Positions 1 to 11,440 are shown, counted from the stretch's first letter. The stretch: 64,000 bases of DNA from Cololabis saira (GCF_033807715.1 NC_084597.1:9362843-9426842), one strand, 5' to 3'. Made by a program: numbers and translations. Notes: a model not told the origin generated them from the sequence alone.

Positions 1-519
1 ACCAAAAAATTGCAAGTGCAAGTGCATTAGAAACCAAATATATTGTTGACATATATTGTACAGTATATATGTCTATGATTGTGGTGATCTCAGGGTATTC
101 TGCCCTGACTTTAATCCAGAACACCAGCAGAGTTGTTGCCTCGAACATACTTTTAAGTCCGTCGTCATTTACAATCTCCAGCAGTTGATCTTCTTCTTGC
201 ACTGATATGCTGGATTCACCTGGTTTGTTGACAAATGGGTTGCGGATTCATTCCTTGGCAGTTCGGGGGTCTTTTAATGCAAGTGCTTGGTCTCCAAGTG
301 ACAAAGCAATTTTGAAGGCTTCATTGCCTCATTAGAGAGCCCGTTGCCGCATATTATGCAGAGTGGTCTTGGTGCGTGTGAATCACCTGTCGCCATAAAT
401 CCATATTTTAAGTAGAACTCGTGGTATTGTCTGTTAAATTTAGCTTTCTTTTTCTTTGAAGTCATTGGCTCTTCTTCTGTGTCATCACCGAAAGAAACTT
501 TCCATAGTGAAGTAATCAC
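1..519 (-). pseudogene. Broken ZBED5-like hAT transposase (BED zinc finger joined to C-terminal region)
   Basis: On the minus strand 277-519 encodes a BED-type zinc-finger region: KYGFMATGD, then LCIICGNGLSNEAMKPSKL and CHLETKH, giving the C-x2-C...H-x4-H pattern. This is typical of ZBED5/SCAND3-like proteins derived from hAT transposons. Directly downstream, in a shifted frame at about 30-275, is sequence like the far C-terminus of the same family (IRNPFVNKPGE, QEEDQLLEIVNDDGL, FWIKVRAEYPEI). The central catalytic region is missing. The W of the usual WIRNPF motif is a TGA stop, and the junction is out of frame. It is therefore an internally deleted, dead copy, cut by the window edge. Confidence 0.75.
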
Positions 520-1764
520 ACGCTTATCAGCTCACAGTTGTTATTAACGCTTTGTCGAGTGTTGTCTTGAGAGTTCTCAGGAGTTGCACAGGAGTTGAGA
601 GCAGGAGGTACGGTGTTTGGACCGAGAGAGGAAGCTCCTGACCAGTCTGAGGAGGGAGGAGAGCATGCAGAAGAGGAGGCAGCTGGAGGTGAGACCCATG
701 GAGAGCCTTGCAAATGTGGGATATTTATAATTACCTTTTACTTTTAGAATTTCCAACACAGCGTCGGTGCCCAATGCCCTTCTTCCTCTCCTTAGAAGAG
801 AGCGCCCGCAGTGTTTACATTTGAAAATGTTTACCTCCAGGTCATAAAAAGTAACTTGAAAGGACTAGTTCTGATGTTATTAGATCTTCAAATGTAAAAG
901 TTTAGCTGTCAGCCCCGGAGCCCCTGCCAGCTGGCTTGTACCCGTGCCCTCACCAGCGGTAACGGATTCCCCCGCAGCATCCCGACTCAGAGACCGGGAC
1001 CCGGCCGGAAAGAGAAGCCGTGAGAGTTCGTCTGCGCCGGTAAACGGGAGTTCGCCCCCGGTCCTGCAACGCCGCCTGTGTTCTCTTTTTTTTCCCCCAG
1101 AGTCGGACGGTGAAGAAAGAGAAGACTGGAAGAACCAGTCCTGACTGATTTCTACTAACCCCTTTTACAGTGGCGGTCATCCCATTTTTAACACATCTAG
1201 CGTATTTCCTGTCCTTTTTGTGGTGCAGGGTGGCGTGTCCAGCTGGCCCCTCCGAGGTTACACTTAATCACATAGAATCACTCTGTGGTTCAAAAATGCG
1301 CATATATAATGACCAATTTGAGATTTATATTTAATTTATATTTAGATTTAACATAAATCAAGAAGCTTAAGTGCTTAAAATATGTGAAACTGTTGTGTAA
1401 AAGAGCAGAAAGAAAGAAACAGCCTGTGGGTTCTGTGTTGTTGTGTTGACAGTAAACTGCCCAGAGAAAGTCTCCCAGCCCTGCCAGAAGAATACTTTTA
1501 TAGTTGTAAATCTGTTGATCCACTTGGGCTCCTGCCGAAAAAAACCTTACCAGGCAGAAAGCCAAAAGTGGCTCATCCCAGCGTCTATAAGATAAGTTAG
1601 ACAAAATTGGATCTGAAAGAAGACGGGATGGATGGAAAATAGGAAACCCCTACAGACAAGACCAAACTGAATATCGGGTCAGAAAATACCTTGTGATTAC
1701 TGCGATTGTAAGTGGTGGATATGACTTGAAAAGGCAAAACAAGGCGGGGGGGTTTCTATTAAAC

Positions 1765-2700
1765 TGTCCATCCATCCATCGTCCGCCGCTTATCCGTTCC
1801 CGGGTCGCGGGGGCGGCAGTCTCAACAGAGATGCCCAGATTTCCTTCACCCCAGACACTTCCTCCAGCTCTTCCTCCAGCTCTTACGAGGGGAGTCCGAG
1901 ACGTTCCCAGGCGGGCCGAGAGACATAGTCTCTCCAGCGTGTCCTGGGTCTTCCCCGGGGTCTCCTCCCGGAGGGACATGCCTGGAACACCTCCCTAGGG
2001 TGGCGTCCAGGAGGCATCCGGTACAGATGCCCAAGCCACCTCAGCTGACTCCTCTCAATGTGAAGGAACAGCGGCTCGACTCCGAGCTCCTCCCGGGTGA
2101 CCGAACTCCTCACCCTATCTCTAAGGGAGCGTCCAGCCACCCTGCGGAGGAAACTCATCTCTAAGGGAGTGTCCAGCCACCCTGCGGAGGAAACTCATCT
2201 CTAAGGGAGCGTCCAGCCACCCTGTGGTGGAAACTCATCTCGGCCGCTTGTATCCGCGATCTTGTCCTTTCGGTCACTACCCAAAGTTCATGACCATAGG
2301 TGAGGGTAGGTGCGTAGATTCACCAGTAAATCGAGAGCTTTGCCTTTCGACTCAGCTCCTTCTTCACCACGGCGGTCCGGTACATCGACCGCATAACTGC
2401 GGACGCTGCACCGATCCGTCTGTCAATCTCACGCTCCATCGTTCCCTCACTCGTGAACAAGACCCCGAGATACTTGAACTCCTCCACCTGAGGCAGGACT
2501 TCTCCAGCCACCCGGAGAAGGCACGCCACCCTTTCCCGGTGGAGAACCATGGCCTGGGTTTTGGAGGTGCTGGTTCTCATCCCTGCCGCGTCACACTCGG
2601 CCGCAAACCGCCCCAGCACATGTTGAAGGTCCCGGTCCGATGAAGCCAACAGGACAACGTCATCCGCAAAAAGCAGAGAGGAAATCCTGTGGTTCGGTCC
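1765..2700 (-). pseudogene. Non-LTR retrotransposon (LINE) reverse-transcriptase 3' fragment
   Basis: The minus strand encodes the second half of a LINE reverse transcriptase. The palm motif SSLLFADDVVLLASSDRDLQ (about 2627-2685) carries the catalytic FADD. It is followed by KTQAMVLHRERV, EFKYLGVLFTSEG and MEREIDRRIGAASAVM. After a frame break at 2119-2238 comes the terminal part EPLFLHIERSQLRWLGHLYR (about 1980-2075) and RPRGRPRTRWRDYV. The LRWLGHL...RPRTRW end is typical of I/Nimb- or Jockey-like fish LINEs; the clade is not resolved here. A 40-bp segment present three times in tandem breaks the frame. The 5' half is absent or displaced. Confidence 0.8.
2119..2238. repeat. 40-bp tandem triplication inside the LINE fragment
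   Basis: Three consecutive 40-bp units start CTCTAAGGGAG and end GGAAACTCAT, differing at only a few positions. The unit is part of the LINE coding sequence (LRDRVR...LRR on the minus strand). Because 40 is not a multiple of 3 the duplication shifts frame, so it post-dates coding function. Confidence 0.9.
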
Positions 2701-2819
2701 GTCTTATCGCCGAGGCGCGGGGCGTCACGGATCCAGGTGGATGAAGCTTCTGAAGCGGCTGAGGTTGGACACGCCGATCGGTCGTCCTCGAAACGCCATG
2801 GTTGATTATGCAAACAAAG

Positions 2820-3233
2820 AAAGCTCGAAGTGGGAGGAGGAGTTAGGGAGGCAGCACTCCGTGGTAACAGATCTTACGCCCGGTGGGTAATTCCTGGTCC
2901 AGGCGCCCCCCCCCCCCACCTCAGAATTAAAACGGAGAGACGTGGGTCCAAACGCGCTTGGAGGCAGAGAACGGTTTATCCAAGCGAGCTCGGGGCAAGA
3001 GAAGAGCAGAAGAGGGCGATTTTCAGGGTCCCATCGCTTTTATCCGCCGGGGCTGCGGTGACGTCATCGGCACCCGGCCAGTCACAGATCAGTGACTGTG
3101 AAGCGCCGCCTCAGGCACCGCCTTTTGTTCACCCCTCCTGGACTACAAACCCGCTGGCTTTGTAGTCTTTCCGTTCATTCCCCAAACAAAGCGGCCATTA
3201 GGTGAAACTCGACGCTGGTTTCAGACTGAGGGT
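2820..3233. other. Unassigned GC-rich stretch with a poly-C run
   Basis: This stretch separates the LINE RT and endonuclease fragments. It contains a C10-type homopolymer near 2907-2917 and CpG-rich sequence. A 111-codon plus-strand frame is open but has no recognisable domain, so no gene is called. Confidence 0.5.
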
Positions 3234-3450
3234 TCAGACAGCTTTAAAGTCGAATTTCACATAATCACAAATGTTCACAAAAGTTTCATAATCACATGGC
3301 GGTGGCCCAACAACGCGCTGGGCTTCCTGCATGTGGGCCAGCGGTGAGATGTAAACACCGACCAGGATGAATGAGGTGAACTCACGGGGAGAGTAGAAGG
3401 GTTTACAGTTTATAATAAAAAATTCCAGATTGGGAGTGCTTGTTCTCCGT
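3234..3450 (-). pseudogene. LINE endonuclease fragment
   Basis: The minus frame contains NLEFFIINCKPFYSPREFTS followed by VGVYISPLAHMQEA. This resembles the apurinic-endonuclease domain of fish LINEs (pattern CRPFYLPREF...VYIPP). It lies upstream, in the minus direction, of the RT fragment at 1765-2700 and may belong to the same disrupted copy. Only about 60 residues are recognisable. Confidence 0.55.
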
Positions 3451-4164
3451 ATCTCTTCCTGTGAAACGTCTCTGCGAAACAAAGAAGGATAAGACGATGA
3501 TCTCAAAGAGGACGGACGAAAAACTCTTTAGTTTTGGACAAATTATTGCGATTGTCGCTACTGCTGTTGCGAAAATAGTCAACAGAAGAGGAAGGTGGAT
3601 GATGTAATGCAATAATGCATAATGATTAAGTAGTGTCACAGCACAAACACATCGTATTAACAAGGCCAAAAACAGCTGGAAACTACCTGTTGATTATTTT
3701 GGATCTGCTGGATGCTGGAGACGTATGAATACGAAAAAAAGTATTTACATTACACGTTGTGCTATAAACTGGATGAGCGACACGTCTGGAAAAAACACCT
3801 GATGAAAGCATAAAAAAGGTTTTCGTCATATTTTTCGCTTTTTTTTCCAAATACAGGCCTTTCCATTACAGGTTTTTATTTGCAATATATAGGTTTTGTG
3901 CAGATCTGGGGATAATAGAAACACATCTATTTCTTAGAAAGTTAAGCTCAGACTAATTTGAAAATCAATCACAGAGACACACAAACTGAAAGTGACCTAT
4001 TAGAAAACTTGAAGATTGGGGGGCCATTGCTAGGGGGGCATTGTATTTATATATATTAAAAAAAATGTTATATATTAAATTGATTATGTATTAAACCACA
4101 TATATATGCTTTAGGTTTTTACCAACTTGGTATTAACCATTAAATTTATTCTATGCAACTTCTG

Positions 4165-4399
4165 AGAGCTAGCAAGATTTGAAAGTGGCGCCTCCTCTAA
4201 GCCCCGCCCAGGAAGACCCGTGGGAAGTGGACACGGGGGCTGGAAGCGAGTGCGCGCATGGGACAGGGTGGGGGGGGCGTGGTTTAAAATGAAGGCATCT
4301 GATTGGTTCTTTCCCTTCCTGGACCTGGACCAATCTGTTTCATTCGGACCGAATGGGCGGGGCTTAGAGGTGCCTCTTTCAAAATTCTTGCTAGCTCTT
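4165..4399. mobile_element. Short inverted-repeat element (MITE-like), 235 bp
   Basis: The left arm begins AGAGCTAGCAAGATTTGAAA and runs to about 4210 (ending TAAGCCCCGCCCA). The right arm, 4354-4399, is its reverse complement with a few differences. The centre holds a GATTGGTT...ACCAATC pair and a G-rich run. No open frame is credible and the target duplication is not clear. The symmetry itself is directly visible; the family is unknown to me. Confidence 0.65.
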
Positions 4400-5530
4400 C
4401 CACATCAGGGAGAATACCTTTAATATGTATGCAGACAAAAAATAAATTAAAAAAATAAACTAAAAATAAAAAAAGAAAGCATGAAGACTGCAAGATGAGC
4501 AGGTATTGGCTGTAATAGGATATTAGCTATACTGTTAACAGGCTGCAGCTGCCCAGTTCAACGCAGGGATAGAGAATGGATGGATGATATGAAAATAATC
4601 TGGCATTACATAGCAGACTGTGCTTTAGAGATGAAGAAAACAGAAGACAGTGGCCTAAGTTGCAAGCAAGACCACATTATTTAAGATATCGCACAATCTG
4701 AAAAACAATTATGTTTCCTGAAAGATCACACACACTTTAAGACTATAATAATATCTAACATCTTTTTCCAAATATTATTCAATTGAAAGTGATTTTCTAT
4801 ATGACTGTCAGGTTTATTCTCAGTCATATACATGTTGTATACAGTTGTCATAAAGTCAGTTTTCACTGGTTCTGGATTTTTAGGAATAGTGGTTTATTAT
4901 TTATTTTGCGTCTTTAATGTCACGTCTTTCCCTGTTGACCGGGTTTTGCCTCGGCTTTTTCAAAAGTTCAAACTAAAAGATTTCTCAAATCTGGTCTCAT
5001 GAGGCCTTTGGTGTCTCTTAAGTCTGAGTATCAGTCTTTATAGTCTTTGTGTTTACTCTGTACTATCTCGTACTGCCCTTGGCAGTTTTTGTGCACGCAA
5101 GTGCTGCAGGCTAAATAAAACTATTTAATGGATTATAATAAATTAAACCATAAGATAGCATCACTGTTAAGAGACAAATATATTCAGTTTTAGGTTGCAT
5201 GTAATTTGATGGTCATATCAAGGACCTTCAGTGTAGTATTGAAAATGGAAGATCGTATGATTGCACCACACAAATGTATAATGCAGAGACCTCAAACACG
5301 ACCTGAATAAATTCCAGATGTCAATTTAGAAAAAAAAAGAAAACATAAGTATTTTTGATGATTGAACAGATCTAAATACTCAATACTTCAGATAAGGATT
5401 TTTGTATTAGAGGAAAAATTGGCTAGTAAACACTGGTCAACTTTGACTCACAACTGGTTTAGGTAACTGAGTTTTGGATTAATCTATTTTTATTTTAAGG
5501 GAGGTAATGCCCACTAATCTTATTATAAAC
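4400..5530. other. Unannotated AT-rich flank
   Basis: Apart from a short repeat-tail motif (GGATAGAGAATGGATGGATG at about 4567-4586, common at ends of fish repeats) I see no gene, RNA or mobile element here. Confidence 0.4.
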
Positions 5531-5535
5531 AGGCA

Positions 5536-6136
5536 GGTAGCACCCTATAATGTAATAATTTCCTGAAAATGTAATAACGCCTGAAAATGTAATAAAATTT
5601 GCACTTAACTCAATCGAAAATGTAATAAAACCCAATAATGTAATAACTTGACCAATAATGTAATAAAATATCCTGACTGATATTGTAATAACATTTTTAC
5701 CGATAATGTAATATCTTATTACATTATTGGGAATTTATTACATTTTCAGGAGGGTCTTTTTTTTTCTTTCCAAAACTGATAATGTAATACTTGACAAATA
5801 ATGTAATATATAAGTTCATTTTCAGTCCAGAGTTCTACATTTTGTGTTTTAAGTATCTAAGAATGTTTTATACGCTGGATTTGAAACACCAGAATGACTA
5901 TTGGGTTAAATTGCAGACTTTGAGTACCATGTAATAAATTTCCAATAATGTAATAAGGTATTACATTATTGGTAAAAATGTTATTACAATATCCGTCAGG
6001 ATATTTTATTACATTATTGGTCAAGTTATTACATTATTGGGTTTTATTACATTTTCGATTGAGTTAAGTGCAAATTTTATTACATTTTCAGGCGTTATTA
6101 CATTTTCAGGGAATTATTACATTATAGGGTGCTACA
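5536..6136. mobile_element. Fold-back element built from AATGTAATAA monomers (copy 1)
   Basis: Two arms of about 205 bp (5537-5744 and 5930-6135) are near-perfect reverse complements around a spacer of about 185 bp. The ends read GTAGCACCCTATAATG...CATTATAGGGTGCTAC. Each arm is an array of 8-10 AATGTAATAA-type monomers separated by 5-25 bp of unique sequence. The 5-bp flanks AGGCA (5531-5535 and 6137-6141) form a target-site duplication if the element is taken as 5536-6136. It has no coding capacity. A second, larger relative lies at 57895-59256. The superfamily is not identified. Confidence 0.8.
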
Positions 6137-6357
6137 AGGCATGCTCGGCAAAAAAAAGGTGAAAGATTGGCAAAAGGAGTCTCGTCTGGATGTTTTTTTT
6201 TGTTTTTTAGTCTCTGGCTGAAGGTGTAGTTTGACATCAATTTCCTATAAGGAACCTGAGACCCTTAGTGACTGCAAAGGTTGCAGAATTTACTTGAATT
6301 AAAAATGTAATCATGCAGAAAGCTTTTTCTTTTTCTTCGCTCTCTCCCGAACTCTCC

Positions 6358-6360
<3 letters not shown>

Positions 6361-6394
<34 letters not shown>
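6361..6394. repeat. (TG)n microsatellite
   Basis: About 17 uninterrupted TG dinucleotides follow a pyrimidine-rich stretch. Confidence 0.95.
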
Positions 6395-6395
<1 letters not shown>

Positions 6396-6660
6396 TTCAG
6401 TTTTAAAATGAAGGGCAGATCACCGAAGAATCATCCGTCAGTGACATAGACGTCCCGCCCTGGCAAGTTCCCATCTCACTTCCTCCTCTCCTTGAATTGG
6501 TTTGACAAGCTCATGTTGTTCATGAATCATACGGAGGAGCTGCTGACTCTCCACACTGCCTACATTTCAGAATGAGCAGGCTTTCTTGGAAATTGTATCA
6601 CTTACAATGTCAGCAGTCAAGCAGCTCAAAATTTGTGGTTCTTTCAATGCATCATAAATA

Positions 6661-6762
<102 letters not shown>

Positions 6763-6787
6763 CTGCGTTCTAACACACCAAGAGTGT

Positions 6788-7892
6788 TAGGGTGCGTCCC
6801 AATACTCCCCCTCGCCCTCCTTTTCTTCCCTAACCCTAACTTTTGCGCGTTCCCGTGAAGGTAGTGGTGTCCCAATTCCTCTTTTCACCTAGGGGGAGGG
6901 GGCATAACGAGGGCTAGGGGCTGAGAATAGCCCCTTCAAATCGAGGGATTTCAGATGCTGACTTGGCGAGCGAGGGGGTATGAAAAAAAGAGGCTCTGCG
7001 TCGATTTGACTCGCCGACCGAAGGCAAACAGGCAGACTGGTCTCAGAGAAATAGAGAGAAATAATCCTGTGACTCGTCAGATTTGTTTTGGATGTTTCTG
7101 ATATAATAGTCTTCAGAAACCACAAAGTAATCCAGCTGTTATCTGGGTAATTTACACACTTTCAGATAAAGTTGCGGATGATCACGCCAGAATAAAGGGA
7201 TTTATGGTTCCGCGTTACACCAACGCAGATCCTACGGCGGAGGTTACGCAACCTACGCCGTAGGCTCTGCGTCGATTTAACGCGGACCCAAGCTCCGGAC
7301 CTGGCAGACAGAAATCTAAATTTCGGAGCAAATTTTTTAACAGGCGTAGCTACAACTGTTAGATTTCATCTATTAAACCAACATATTCCTAAATGATTTA
7401 TTTCAGCCGGCGTGATTCTCAACAGAGCTGCGTCCCGGGAGAGAGTGTCTCTCCCGGGGCTGACGGAGCAGCCTGACCCAGCGATCACGTCTGTTCTCGG
7501 GCTGTGAGCTGCTGCTGCTCCCCGGGGCCGGCGGCTCTTCTCATCTCCGAAAACATCGGGTCAAATTTCTTAACAGGCGTTATTTGGATAAACTGAGCCC
7601 CGGTTGGGGATCTTAAGGTTACCATTATACCTGAAAAAATATTAAAACTTAATAAAGTGCCATATTAACAGCGCTACAGCTGAAATTAAAACAGCTTTTG
7701 GCTCTCAGCTTCCTGATCAGGGTAGGGATGAAAACAAGGGGTAGGGGGAGAATTGGGACAGGCCCCTGGGCCAAGTGCCCTAGATCTCAAGTGCCCTAAA
7801 ATCTCCCCCTTCTTTTTTAGGGCTTAGGGAAGAAAAGAAGTGCGAGTGGAGAAAAGAAGGGCGAGTGAAGGAGAATTGGGATTGGGCCTTAG
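6788..7892. mobile_element. Non-autonomous DNA transposon of about 1.1 kb with CCCAATtc subterminal motifs
   Basis: The left end reads TAGGGTGCGTCCCAATACTC and the right end, reverse-complemented, reads CTAAGGCCCAATCCCAATTC. Both are followed by matching tracts (CCCTCCTTTTCTTCCCTAA on the left; CTTCTTTTCTTCCCTAAGCC from the right). Further inverted CCCAATTC motifs occur inside. No transposase frame is present. A partial Harbinger-type MITE is nested at about 7196-7291. I could not settle a target duplication. Confidence 0.6.
7196..7291. mobile_element. Partial PIF/Harbinger-type palindromic MITE nested in the 6788-7892 element
   Basis: The sequence matches the hairpin element at 26177-26318: GGTTCCGCGTTACACCAACG at one end, CTACGCCGTAGGCTCTGCG in the middle and TTTAACGCGGACC at the other end. 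One terminus is eroded. Confidence 0.6.
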
Positions 7893-8090
7893 ACTACAAG
7901 AGAGCAGTCTGAGCCTTCAGTAATATAAATGTGATGTAACGGTAAAGGTTTAAAACAGGCGACGTTGTTTTTTATTGAAGCTGAAATTTCCTCTGATGTT
8001 GTGAATCTATATCTCAAATGATGCATTCTGCCTTTCATGATTTCTGATTAGAGGTGGGAGAGGTGGGAGGAATGTGCCTTTGTTGTTGTA

Positions 8091-8458
8091 CAGGACTGTC
8101 TCAGAAAATGTGAATATTGTGATTTTCTGTAATGCAATTACAAAAACCAAAATGTCATACATTCTGGATTCATTACAAATCAACAGAAATATTGCAAGCC
8201 TTTTATTATTTGAATATTGCTGATCATGGCTTACAGCTTAAGAAAACTCAAATATCCTATCTAAAAAAATTAGAATATTCTGGGAATCTTAATCTTAAAC
8301 TGTAAGCCATAATCAGCAATATTCAAATAATAAAAGGCTTGCAATATTTCAGTTGATTTGTAATTAATTCAGAATGTATGACATTTTTTATTTTTTTAAT
8401 TGCATTACAGAAAATAAAGAACTTCATCACAATATTCTAATTTTCTGAGAGAGTCCTG
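8091..8458. mobile_element. Tc1/mariner-type palindromic MITE, 368 bp, TA target duplication
   Basis: The ends are CAGGACTGTCTCAGAAAAT and its reverse complement with one change, flanked by TA at 8089-8090 and 8459-8460. The arms of about 175 bp are nearly perfect reverse complements, so the element folds into one long hairpin. TA duplication and CAG-type ends fit the Tc1/mariner superfamily. It has no coding sequence. Confidence 0.85.
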
Positions 8459-8971
8459 TATGTGGACGTATGGAGGCAGGTTAGAGGGTTAAAGTTCCCC
8501 TCAGTGCCATGCACAAAAACTGCTCAATGATGGGTGGGTACCTGATGTTGGGAACCATTGTAAGAGCTGGCCAATATCATATGTGCCATTGGCCGGCCAC
8601 TGAACTTACTTTTGTAAACTCAAACTATCTTTAACAAGGAAAGTGAGCCAACCGATTTCAGTTCAGCATTGCAATTCAGCTACCCCATTCAACGTTAATG
8701 GAAGGGGTAATGGTTGTGAATGTTGAGACCTGAAACACTTCGATGAAACCTCCCACACTTTGTGACACCGTTTTGATACGGGATACACTAATGCAGTGCT
8801 GTTTAATCAGTATGGCTTAATGAAGATGTATTTGTATAGCTCTTTGAATCGATGTGTGAAAATGGATATTGATTACCTGAACAGCTAATAATTTGATGAA
8901 CTAGCTCCACCCAGGTCCTTGAAAGTATGAAAAGGATAATGGCAAAAATAACAGAAAAAACATACTTTTAT

Positions 8972-9901
8972 CCTCCTGAGACCCTGCATTCTCATATGAG
9001 GACATTACATTTCTGCTCTTCTGCGCCATGATACTTCATTTGAACGAACATTGACCCATTGTCCTCATCCGGGACTCCCGCCTGCACCATCTAGTGGTCT
9101 CATAATGAAATTACACTAATTTGGGAAAAATCAAGATGGCTGGGATCTCAATGAAAGTCTTCTATGGCAGCTCCCGACAGAAATATGGACAAGCTAACCT
9201 GATTTTATGATTGAAACTAGTATATGTATGCACAATAACGTCTGCAGCTTCACATGGCATGCTTTTTTGATATATTTGAGTAATATTAGCAAGCTACAAC
9301 GTCTGTAAACATGAAGTACTTGTTTGAGGACATCAGGTCTATCTTCACTGCATACACGTAAATTATTTCCAAGAACATTTGTCTTTATTTCTTGCCCAAA
9401 TGTCCAATTTCTAGTCAAAATAAGTCTCATTACACTTAAAATACTTGTTTTTAGATTTCCATTTGTTTAACGCACATTTTCACTAGAAATAAGTAGAATA
9501 ATCTGCCAGTGGAGCAAGTTTTTACTTCCTTGTAATAGGAAAGAAAACAATTGAAAATGATATATAAATATAAATGATATAGAGGTATAACCTAATACCC
9601 ATGTTTTTACTCTGTAGCACTTTATTTCATTCAAAATGCTGAGTATATTGCAAATAAAATGTATCATATTTTTATTATTAGAACCTGACCAGGATGTGCA
9701 AGGATGCAGGGCAGGACCAAGAAAGGGAAATAGAGAGAAAATAAACCCATTGTCCTCATTTGAGGCCATTGGATTTGACATAGTTCAACAGCACATAGAA
9801 AGCAAAAATTTAATTTCAACAAAAATTAGGTCCTACTGATCCCAAATAGTAAGGAGACATAAACAATGCACATCAAACAAAAGCCCGGGTCTCAGGAGGC
9901 T
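8972..9901. mobile_element. Probable non-autonomous DNA element with CCTCCTGAGACCC ends
   Basis: TCCTCCTGAGACCC near 8972 and GGGTCTCAGGAGGC near 9888-9901 are inverted. Inside, TGACCCATTGTCCTCAT (about 9051) and ACCCATTGTCCTCATTTGAG (about 9745) are related. No transposase frame is seen. Flanking TTA/TAA-type bases are suggestive but not conclusive. Confidence 0.45.
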
Positions 9902-10907
9902 AAATATCAAATATCTGGCTTTCCATCCACAGGGGATATTATAGCAGAGACAAAGAGCATCGTGGTCCTTTTGTTAGTTTTTGCTTATACTGTGCTCTTT
10001 AAAAAGAAGGAAATAAATAGCTGCTTTCAGGCTCTGCCTTCAGCCCATTAAGCGATAATTAAAGAGAGTTTGAACAAAGTTGCTGGCAGAATGGAAGATG
10101 AATAGATCGTCTTTGCTCTTGTTGGGTTTCAGAAAGACCCGTCATGTTTTATTGTACACCTGTCTGTGTACGTGTTCTCTGCCACTACTCCGGCAAACTG
10201 ACAGATTTGACGTAAATTTGGTACTTGATTATTATAATTTGGCTTTAACTTGGCTAGAGACTTATGAGAGCAGTTACGAATAAAAGCAGCAAAAACAGGC
10301 TACTGTGATTGTTCTTCATCAATACTCATTGCATGGTTCACTTTTATGTGTAACAATACCAGGACACAGCTGTGTAAAAAATGTAGGAATTGTGGAGAGA
10401 CATGCTTTACTGTGGTTTACTGTATTTACTGTAGTTATCTCAGCATGATATTGTCAGTCCTGAATGACTCAAAACAGTGCAACTTCATAGACAAAGAGTG
10501 AGTTCCAATCCGTCTCCAACTGATAATAAATGATTCGTTATATAGTTAATAAATACGGGCATACAAGTGGAGCAACACAAATCTTTTACTTGGTAAAAAT
10601 GAACACAGCTTCATCTTGCAAAGCTGCAAAAAATGAAAACCTCATTCCTTGTTCAATTAAAAAGTACAATTCAAAGGAAGGATTATGTAACACAATGTCT
10701 CCCATCTCTCTAGATTTGTATTTACTAAATACAGTGAAATTAATCAGCACAGAACCAGAATATAATTTACTTTTGTACTTGTAACTGTTTTAGAAAAACT
10801 GACAACTTTTCTGAAAGTCCTCTTTATATGTCTCGACATACATCAGCAGCACTGTAAATAAATGTAATGTAAAAAATAGATCCTTTAAAAAAATGTGATG
10901 TTTGTTT
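9902..10907. other. Unannotated AT-rich flank
   Basis: I see no gene, RNA or repeat family that I can support. Short open frames here lack any recognisable domain. Confidence 0.4.
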
Positions 10908-10911
10908 TTAA

Positions 10912-11239
10912 AGGAGCATGAGGCTCCTTTAAGAAATGAGACTCTCTAGCGCCGCCCTTCACCACGACGGCCGTCGGGGGTACTGCAGCCAACAGTGAAG
11001 CCGGCACGGGAGAACGGGGAGAACGTGCATGCAGCGTCATGTGACGTCACATCCACAGCCCAGCGCGGGAAATTCGGAGTCCGAATTGCAGCACATTTTG
11101 CAGCACACAGCCTGTTCAAGGCAACAGAGAGATACACTAGAGGGCTCATTCGTTTTGGTTTGGAACGCTTCATCTGACATTATTACTAGAAAACTTAAAA
11201 CGTATACTAATTTTTTTCATAAATCCTGCCTCAAGCTCC
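10912..11239. mobile_element. TTAA-flanked MITE (piggyBac-like), copy 1, about 328 bp
   Basis: The ends AGGAGCATGAGG and CCTCAAGCTCC are inverted and sit between TTAA tetranucleotides (10908-10911 and 11240-11243). The interior, including a CpG-rich block with TGACGTCACAT, matches the reverse-oriented copy at 51662-52002 along its length. TTAA targeting is characteristic of piggyBac (also Kolobok) transposases. It is non-coding. Confidence 0.8.
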
Positions 11240-11403
11240 TTAAAGTTTTGCTTGAATAAATAAGCAAAACTTAAAAATACCAATGCCCTTTAAAATACCA
11301 ATTACCGGTAGATCAAAAGAGTGGAATCACTTTGTTGAAAACACTTTTGTATACCAATAAAAGGCTATAATATTATTCAATTTCTTTCTTACCTCCAATG
11401 AAT

Positions 11404-11440
11404 AAATACTGTCCAGTTCAAATTGAACTGGACAGTATTT
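11404..11440. repeat. Perfect 37-bp palindrome (18-bp arms, 1-base centre)
   Basis: AAATACTGTCCAGTTCAA is followed by one A and then by its exact reverse complement. It lies about 150 bp beyond the putative hcn1 poly(A) site. No surrounding element was recognised. Confidence 0.9.

Noticed and set aside
5536..6136. CRISPR-like array because of regularly recurring AATGTAATAA
   Set aside because: The repeat is only about 10 bp, spacing is irregular, and the array is mirrored as inverted arms in vertebrate DNA.
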